Of a stretch of 64,000 nucleotides of DNA, positions 59,299 through 64,000 are shown one piece after another. The number at the start of each line of letters is the position of its first letter. The first letter of the stretch is position 1. The position numbers and the translations under genes were made by a program. The notes beneath the pieces are model-generated. The model ran no database searches, was not told the origin of the DNA, and saw nothing but the letters and a program-made list of their open reading frames with translations. The stretch lies in assembly GCF_004217615.1 (NCBI RefSeq), contig NZ_SHLD01000001.1:1302001-1366000 (forward strand), read 5' to 3'. The DNA comes from Micromonospora kangleipakensis. Lineage in GTDB: Bacteria > Actinomycetota > Actinomycetes > Mycobacteriales > Micromonosporaceae.

Positions 59299-59901
59299 AT
59301 GGAGTTCGCCGAGGTGGTCCGGCGTCGCCGGATGGTGCGCAACTACGACCCGGACCGCCCGGTCCCGCCCGACGTGGTGGACCGGCTGCTGGACCACGCG
59401 GTGCGGGCGCCGTCGGCGGGCTTCGCGCAGGGCTGGGGCTTCCTGGTGCTGGAGACGCCGGAGGACCGGGAGCGGTTCTGGACGGCGGCCACCCCGGGCG
59501 GCGGCGGCCGGGAACGCTGGCTGGCCGGGATGCGCCGGGCACCGCTGATCGTGGTGCCGCACGCGAACCGCTCGGCGTACCTGGAGCGGTACGCCGAGCC
59601 GGACAAGGGCTGGGCGGACCGCTCGGCCGAGCGCTGGCCGGTGCCGTACTGGTACGTGGACACCGGTTTTGCCGCCCTGCTGATGCTGCTCACCGCGGTG
59701 GACGAGGGGCTGGGCGCGTGCTTCTTCGGCATCCCGCCGGAGCGGCTCGACGCCTACCGGGAGGCGTTCGGGGTGCCCGCGGAGTACCAGCCGATCGGCG
59801 CGGTGACGGTGGGTTACCGGGCAGCCGACCACCGGTCGCCGTCGCTGCGCCGGGGTCGGCGCCCGGTCGGTGAGGTGGTCCGCCGGGGTCGGTGGAGTTG
59901 A
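59299..59901 (+). CDS. Nitroreductase family protein
   Basis: 200 residues, FMN-dependent NAD(P)H oxidoreductase fold. FAEVVRRRRMVRNYDPDRPV (3-22) has the FMN-binding Arg cluster, ApSAGFAQGW-type loop (RAPSAGFAQGWGF), and GLGACFFGIPPERLDAYREAFGVP is the C-terminal cofactor region. Similar to the actinobacterial FbiB-like/nitroreductase group. The substrate is unknown. GGGGGAG ribosome site. Probably cotranscribed with the epimerase. Confidence 0.88.
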   Translation: MEFAEVVRRRRMVRNYDPDRPVPPDVVDRLLDHAVRAPSAGFAQGWGFLVLETPEDRERFWTAATPGGGGRERWLAGMRRAPLIVVPHANRSAYLERYAEPDKGWADRSAERWPVPYWYVDTGFAALLMLLTAVDEGLGACFFGIPPERLDAYREAFGVPAEYQPIGAVTVGYRAADHRSPSLRRGRRPVGEVVRRGRWS

Positions 59902-60080
59902 GCGTGATTCGTCCGGTCGAGCGACGGTACGGGCGGTAGCGAAACCGACATGAGGGAGTAAAACGCGGTGTGGCGGGGGCGGCTAGGCTGGCACGGACAT
60001 CAGCGCCACGCCGTGTGGTGCCCCGCCGTTCACCGGCGCGGCGCCGGGGGCCGGCCGGACCAGGGGGAGGGGAGCGTGCC

Positions 60081-60386
60081 GTGATCTTCAGGGCGGTCCG
60101 GGACGGGCGTCCCTACCCGGAGCACAACCTCACGCTCAAGCAGTGGGCGGAGATCCCGCCGCGTCCGCTGCGGCTCGACCAGCTCATCACCACCAAGCGG
60201 GAGCTGGCGCTGGACAAGCTCCTCGCCGAGGACTCGACCTTCTACGGCGATCTCTTCCCGCACGTCGTCCAGTGGAACGGTGGCCTCTACCTGGAGGACG
60301 GCCTGCACCGGGCGCTGCGCGCGGCGCTCCAGCAGCGCAATCAGATCCACGCCCGGGTGCTGGTGCTCAGCGGCCAGGCCGAGTGA
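60081..60386 (+). CDS. Conserved small actinobacterial protein (sometimes labelled VapB-like)
   Basis: 101 residues. IFRAVRDGRPYPEHNLTLKQWAEIPP and RLDQLITTKRELALDKLLAEDSTFYGDLFPHVVQW, then LYLEDGLHRALRAALQQ (each quoted in part), are nearly invariant in actinomycetes by recall. Automatic pipelines sometimes call it a type II antitoxin; no toxin gene is next to it, so that label is doubtful. GTG 60081 has GGGGAGGGGAG at the right spacing; GTG 60075 is too close. A TAGGCT hexamer at 59984-59989 could be its promoter. Confidence 0.8.
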   Translation: MIFRAVRDGRPYPEHNLTLKQWAEIPPRPLRLDQLITTKRELALDKLLAEDSTFYGDLFPHVVQWNGGLYLEDGLHRALRAALQQRNQIHARVLVLSGQAE

Positions 60387-60405
60387 CGCCCCCCTGAAGA
60401 CTCGT

Positions 60406-60411
60406 TAAGGT
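60406..60411 (+). promoter_or_regulatory. -10 hexamer for a leaderless acyl-CoA dehydrogenase transcript
   Basis: TAAGGT ends 6 nt before ATG 60418; no SD. Confidence 0.55.
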
Positions 60412-60417
60412 GACGGC

Positions 60418-61578
60418 ATGAGCCCTCTCGATCTGCTGGACGTCGACGCGTCGCTGGGCGAGGAGGAGCGGCAGATCCGGGCCGTCGTGCGCCAGCTCGT
60501 CGACGACCGGGTACGCCCGCACGTCGCCGGCTGGTACGAGGACGGCCAGGTGCCCGCCCGCGAGCTGGCCCGGGAGTTCGGCAAGCTCGGCCTGCTCGGC
60601 ATGCACCTGACCGGGTACGGCTGCGCCGGCGCCTCGGCCGTCGCGTACGGGCTGGCCTGCCTGGAGCTCGAGGCCGGCGACTCCGGCGTCCGCTCGCTGG
60701 TCTCGGTGCAGGGCTCGCTGGCCATGTACGCCATCTGGCGCTTCGGCAGCGAGGAGCAGAAGCAGCGCTGGCTGCCCGCGATGGCGGCCGGCGAGGCGAT
60801 CGGCTGCTTCGGGCTGACCGAGCCGGACCACGGCTCCGACCCGGCGTCGATGACCACCCGGGCCCGCCGGGACGGGGACGACTGGATCCTCAACGGCGCC
60901 AAGATGTGGATCACCAACGCGCCGATCGCCGACGTCGGGGTGGTCTGGGCGCGCACCGACGAGGGGGTGCGGGGTTTCGCCGTACCGATGGACACGCCCG
61001 GGGTGACGGCGCGGGAGATCCGGCGCAAGATGTCGCTGCGCGCGTCGCTGACCGGCGAGATCGCCCTCGACGACGTCCGGCTGCCGGCGGACGCCCGGCT
61101 GCCGGAGGCGATCGGGCTCAAGGCGCCGCTGAGCTGCCTGACCGAGGCCCGGCACGGCATCGTCTGGGGCGCGCTCGGCGCGGCCCGCGACTGCCTGGAG
61201 ACGGCCCTGTCGTACGCGACCACCCGGACCCAGTTCGGCCGCCCGCTGGCCGGCTTCCAGCTCACCCAGGCCAAGCTCGCCGACATGGCGGTCGAGTGGA
61301 ACAAGGGCCTGCTGCTCGCGCTGCACCTGGGCCGGCTCGCCGACGCCGGGAAGCTGCGCCCCGAGCAGGTCAGCGTCGGCAAGCTGAACAACGTGCGGGA
61401 GGCGCTGGCGATCGCCCGGGAGTGCCGGACGATCCTCGGCGCCAACGGCGTCTCCGGCGAGTACCCGGTGATGCGGCACGCCAACAACCTGGAGAGCGTG
61501 CTGACCTACGAGGGCACCTCGGAGATCCACCAGCTGGTCATCGGGCAGCGGCTGACCGGGCTCTCCGCATTCGCCTGA
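60418..61578 (+). CDS. Acyl-CoA dehydrogenase family protein (glutaryl-CoA dehydrogenase-like)
   Basis: 386 residues, FAD flavoprotein of the acyl-CoA dehydrogenase fold. IGCFGLTEPDHGSDPASMTT is the FAD/substrate signature, WITNAPIADVGVVWAR the beta-domain, and TYEGTSEIHQLVIGQRLTG holds the catalytic Glu (365), as in glutaryl-CoA dehydrogenases. The Arg that binds glutarate cannot be checked by eye, so the substrate remains open. It stands alone, with a leaderless start. Confidence 0.9.
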   Translation: MSPLDLLDVDASLGEEERQIRAVVRQLVDDRVRPHVAGWYEDGQVPARELAREFGKLGLLGMHLTGYGCAGASAVAYGLACLELEAGDSGVRSLVSVQGSLAMYAIWRFGSEEQKQRWLPAMAAGEAIGCFGLTEPDHGSDPASMTTRARRDGDDWILNGAKMWITNAPIADVGVVWARTDEGVRGFAVPMDTPGVTAREIRRKMSLRASLTGEIALDDVRLPADARLPEAIGLKAPLSCLTEARHGIVWGALGAARDCLETALSYATTRTQFGRPLAGFQLTQAKLADMAVEWNKGLLLALHLGRLADAGKLRPEQVSVGKLNNVREALAIARECRTILGANGVSGEYPVMRHANNLESVLTYEGTSEIHQLVIGQRLTGLSAFA

Positions 61579-61677
61579 CCTGCTCCTGCGTCGTTCCGGG
61601 CCGCTCGACGAGCGGGTGTCGTACCGGGGACGTACCGTCATCATCAGTCGATTTGTCTGACGAGGACGGTGAGGGCG

Positions 61678-62442
61678 ATGGCCCGCGACGGTGACATCAA
61701 CGAGCCCACCAGGGAGTTCCCCGGTTACCCGACCGGCGACGCCCTCCGGGCCCGGTCGGACGTCACACCCGAGCCGGCGTCCGGCGACCCGGCGTCGCCC
61801 GGCGGGCCGGCCCGGAGCCTGCTCTGGGTGCTCGGCGCGGCCGCGCTGGCGGTGGTGGTGCTGCTCGGCGTGCAGGCCACCGGGATCCTGCCCGACTTCC
61901 GCAACCCGTTCGCCAAGGAGCAGACCGACCGCAGCCAGCCGCCGCTGCTGAAGTCGATCCGCGACCTCAGCCGGTACGTGGCCGCCGAGGGCAACTTCCA
62001 GGTGGTCGTCGACCTGCAGAACGACCGGCAGAACGTGCCGGACTTCCTGCTCAACGAGCGCACGCTCTTCGTCGGGGCGGGCAGCATCGAGGCGTACGTC
62101 GACTTCGCCAAGATCGCCGACGGGGCGGTGGTCGAGTCCGCCGACGGGAAGTCGGTGGAGATCAAGCTCCCCGCGCCGCAGCTCGGCGAGACCAACCTCG
62201 ACCTGGAGAAGAGCTACGTCTTCGCCGAGCAGCGTGGCCTGCTCAACCGGCTGAACGACCTGGTGCAGGGCGACCCCAACCGGCAGCAGCAGGTGTACAA
62301 GCTGGCCGAGGACCGGATCACCGCCGCCGCCCGGGACAGCGGGCTGACCGCCCGCGCCGAGGAGAACACCCGCAAGATGCTGGAAGGGCTGCTGCGCTCG
62401 CTGGGCTACGAGAAGGTGACAGTCACCTACACCGCCCCCTGA
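61678..62442 (+). CDS. DUF4230 membrane-anchored protein
   Basis: 254 residues. The N-terminal 45 are polar, then one helix (SLLWVLGAAALAVVVLLGVQ), then an extracytoplasmic DUF4230 domain (LKSIRDLSRYVAAEGNFQVV, TLFVGAGSIEAYVDFAKI, AARDSGLTARAEENTRKML). Role unknown. ATG 61678 has TGAGGG/GAGGAC close upstream; a GTG three codons before (61669) is the alternative. TACCGT at 61633-61638 could be its -10. Confidence 0.87.
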   Translation: MARDGDINEPTREFPGYPTGDALRARSDVTPEPASGDPASPGGPARSLLWVLGAAALAVVVLLGVQATGILPDFRNPFAKEQTDRSQPPLLKSIRDLSRYVAAEGNFQVVVDLQNDRQNVPDFLLNERTLFVGAGSIEAYVDFAKIADGAVVESADGKSVEIKLPAPQLGETNLDLEKSYVFAEQRGLLNRLNDLVQGDPNRQQQVYKLAEDRITAAARDSGLTARAEENTRKMLEGLLRSLGYEKVTVTYTAP

Positions 62443-62452
62443 CCGGGTACGC

Positions 62453-62488
62453 CGACGCGCCCGTCCCGGAAAAGGGGCGGACGCGTCG
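62453..62488. terminator. Bidirectional terminator between DUF4230 and pspC
   Basis: CGACGCG...CGTCCC pairs with GGGGCGG...CGCGTCG (13 of 15 pairs), GGAAAA-type loop, between convergent stops. Confidence 0.75.
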
Positions 62489-62505
62489 CGTTCGGCTACC
62501 GGGGA

Positions 62506-62712
62506 TCAGTGGCGGGTGGCGGCGTAGCGGTCCTCGCTCGGCATCAGGATCCAGAGCACCAGGTAGACGATCACCTGGGTGCCGGGCAGCAGCAGCGACA
62601 GCAGGAACAGCAGCCGGATCATGCCGGCCGACATGCCGAACCGCTGCCCCAGGCCGGCGCAGACACCGGCGAGCATGCGCCCCTCACGGGGCCGGACCAG
62701 TTTGCGACTCAT
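62506..62712 (-). CDS. PspC domain protein
   Basis: 68 residues. KLVRPREGRMLAGVCAGLGQRFG (4-26) is the PspC signature and MIRLLFLLSLLLPGTQVIVYLVLWILMPSE the membrane hairpin. Phage-shock-type envelope stress protein; stand-alone short forms are usual in actinomycetes. ATG 62712 has GGGAG upstream. Its promoter lies within about 150 bp of the end of the TnpB gene, so the insertion may affect its expression. Confidence 0.9.
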   Translation of the reverse strand: MSRKLVRPREGRMLAGVCAGLGQRFGMSAGMIRLLFLLSLLLPGTQVIVYLVLWILMPSEDRYAATRH

Positions 62713-62829
62713 CGTCGTACTCCCACTCTGCGGCGATCCGCCGCGCTGACATCCACGGTAGAAAGGGGCGCCGAACCTGCCCTCGGTCACGAGGATGATC
62801 GACGGTCCCCGGTAACCCAGGGAGTACCC

Positions 62830-62990
62830 GTAGGTGCTTACCGTTGCAAGTGAGTGCTTGTGAGCGCTCATGCAGTCCTGCCTTGCGGCGGGACGGTCCC
62901 GGTCCTACCCGCCGAGGCGGTGCCGGGTTGACGCTTCACAGCCACCAGCCCGCAGGGGCGGGTCTTACAGTCGGCTCCACGTCCTGTCAC
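62830..62990 (-). ncRNA. Candidate guide-RNA (omega/reRNA) region at the tnpB 3' end
   Basis: In IS200/IS605-type elements the TnpB guide RNA overlaps the 3' end of tnpB and runs past it. Here this stretch has paired segments (for example CCCGCCG/CGGCGGG around 62887-62913) and a perfect 10-bp palindrome TGAGCGCTCA at 62861-62870 covering the stop codon. The boundaries and the guide segment are not visible; the entry is placed by family precedent. Confidence 0.25.
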
Positions 62991-64000
62991 CGGGCCACTC
63001 CCGGCGGTGTCAACCTCAAACGCAAGCGCGGCGAGGTTGCGTGCGGCGTTCAGGTCCCGGTCGAGGGTCATGCCGCAGGTGGTGCAGGTGTAGGTGCGCT
63101 CGGACAGGGCCAGCTTGGCTTTCACCGCGCCGCAGCCCGAGCAGGTCTTCGAGGACGGATACCAGCGGTCGGCCACCAAGAGCTGGCCACCGTTCCATCC
63201 AGTCTTGTACGCCAACTGCCGGCGTAGTTCGGCGAACCCGGCGTCGGCGATGTGTCGGGCCAGGCGGCGGTTGCGCAGCATCCCGGCCACGTTCAGGTCT
63301 TCGACCACGAGCGTGCCGTACTCGCGGGCGAGGCGGGTGGTGAGCTTGTGGAGGCCGTCGCGCCGCAGGTTCGCCACCCGCGCGTGCGCCCGGACGACCT
63401 GCCGGCGGGCGCGTTCCCACCGATTTGAGGGCCGCTGCCGGGTACGCCGGTCGGGACCGACCCGGCGGGACATGCGCCGGGCGAGGCGGCGCATCCGCCG
63501 GGCCGCGCCCTCGAGGTGGCGGGGGTTGGGCTCGAGCTTGCCGGTGGACAGCACCGCGAGGTGCTTCAGCCCCACGTCCACGCCGATCACGGCCTCCGGA
63601 CACATCGGGGCCCGTTCGGCGCGATCGACCTCGACGCAGAACGCGACATGCCACTGCCCACCGTCGCGGCGCACCGTCGCGGACAGGATCCGGGCCGTCC
63701 CGGCCTCCAAGCGGCGGGCGAGTTTGCGGGTCGACTCGTGGGTCTTCAGCCGACCCAACCGCGGCAACACCACATGCTTCCGGTCCGCCTCGACCCGAAT
63801 CGCCCCAGTGGTGAACCGGACGCTCGGCGCACTCCGACGGCGGGACTTGAACCGGGGAAACCCGACCCGCCGCCCGGCCCGCTTACCCGTCCGCGAGTCC
63901 GACCAGTTCTTCAACCCCCGAGCCAACGCGTCGAGGCCGGTGTTGAACGCCTCCTTCGAACACTCCGCCCACCACGGCGCCACGTCGCTTTTCGCCACGT
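62868..64000 (-). CDS. tnpB: RNA-guided endonuclease TnpB family protein (partial, 5' end outside the window)
   Basis: 376 visible codons of IS200/IS605-type TnpB, still open at the right edge. The usual first 60 or so residues are missing from view, so the first Met seen (63998) is not assumed to be the start. RuvC acidic residues are all present in this numbering: Asp141 (VIGVDVGLKHLAVL), Glu233 (LVVEDLNVAGML) and Asp315 (LDRDLNAARNL). The zinc ribbon has CSGCG (286, 289) and CTTCG (305, 308). It is therefore probably active as an RNA-guided nuclease. tnpA is not visible. The tail after 330 is Gly/Pro/Arg-rich and probably doubles as guide-RNA scaffold. Confidence 0.92.
   Translation of the reverse strand, partial: VAKSDVAPWWAECSKEAFNTGLDALARGLKNWSDSRTGKRAGRRVGFPRFKSRRRSAPSVRFTTGAIRVEADRKHVVLPRLGRLKTHESTRKLARRLEAGTARILSATVRRDGGQWHVAFCVEVDRAERAPMCPEAVIGVDVGLKHLAVLSTGKLEPNPRHLEGAARRMRRLARRMSRRVGPDRRTRQRPSNRWERARRQVVRAHARVANLRRDGLHKLTTRLAREYGTLVVEDLNVAGMLRNRRLARHIADAGFAELRRQLAYKTGWNGGQLLVADRWYPSSKTCSGCGAVKAKLALSERTYTCTTCGMTLDRDLNAARNLAALAFEVDTAGSGPVTGRGADCKTRPCGLVAVKRQPGTASAGRTGTVPPQGRTA

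Noticed and set aside
60081..60386. Type II toxin-antitoxin locus
   Set aside because: No toxin-like gene is adjacent; neighbours are a nitroreductase and an acyl-CoA dehydrogenase.

Overview
The window is a 64 kb chromosomal stretch of a very GC-rich actinomycete, most likely Micromonospora or a close relative in the Micromonosporaceae. The grounds are base composition, very frequent GTG starts, dense short-spaced genes on both strands, and actinomycete families: SepH, DUF3027, TIGR03089, an MSMEG_1061-type flavoprotein, an F420-type PPOX protein, futalosine-pathway menaquinone genes, bacterial XPB, and Ku with split LigD. The genus call rests on recall of protein resemblance, not on a search.

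Layout. 1-9 kb: small stress and redox proteins, DUF2231-Hsp20-GT9, and a convergent hldE-like/GT2 pair. 9-18 kb: an efflux pump, NUDIX, an acyl-CoA ligase, a quinone-reductase-like enzyme, HAD, YciI, FKBP and a PPOX oxidoreductase. 18-21 kb: Ku divergent from the split LigD ligase and polymerase (two-gene NHEJ). 21-27.4 kb: LtrA, cupin, a TetR divergon with perfect operators, an acyl-activating-like protein, a double GNAT, and an ECF41-type sigma factor divergent from a carboxymuconolactone decarboxylase-like gene. 27.4-31 kb: a looser accessory patch with GntR, a DivIVA-like protein, small orphans, a SUKH-like protein, a 26-bp inverted repeat and a gene remnant. 31-34.3 kb: a secreted propeller/Ig-like protein and 1.26 kb without a recognisable gene. 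34.3-48 kb: XPB helicase and its associated-domain neighbour, an L,D-transpeptidase lipoprotein, CspA, mqnD, mqnB, transporters, DUF3027 and an NCS2 purine permease. 48-62.7 kb: MarR/MFS, ThpR, aldo-keto reductase, SepH, SerC, citrate synthase, PdxH, MFS, aldose epimerase, nitroreductase, acyl-CoA dehydrogenase, DUF4230 and PspC. The right edge cuts into a TnpB gene with an intact RuvC/zinc-ribbon core.

Regulation is unusually readable. At least 13 genes carry a TANNNT -10 hexamer ending 6-7 nt before the start codon, the signature of leaderless transcription. TetR, MarR and ECF41-type sites can be placed to the base, and many convergent gene pairs end on perfect GC-rich stem-loops.

No CRISPR array, rRNA, tRNA, prophage or natural-product gene cluster was found. 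No clearly new multi-gene system stands out. The best leads are the ECF41 divergon with matched promoters, the HldE-like fusion with a large kinase insert beside GT9 and GT2 in a Gram-positive, the orphan patch at 27.4-31 kb, and the long dyad plus DnaA-box-like pair upstream of an XRE-GNAT fusion.
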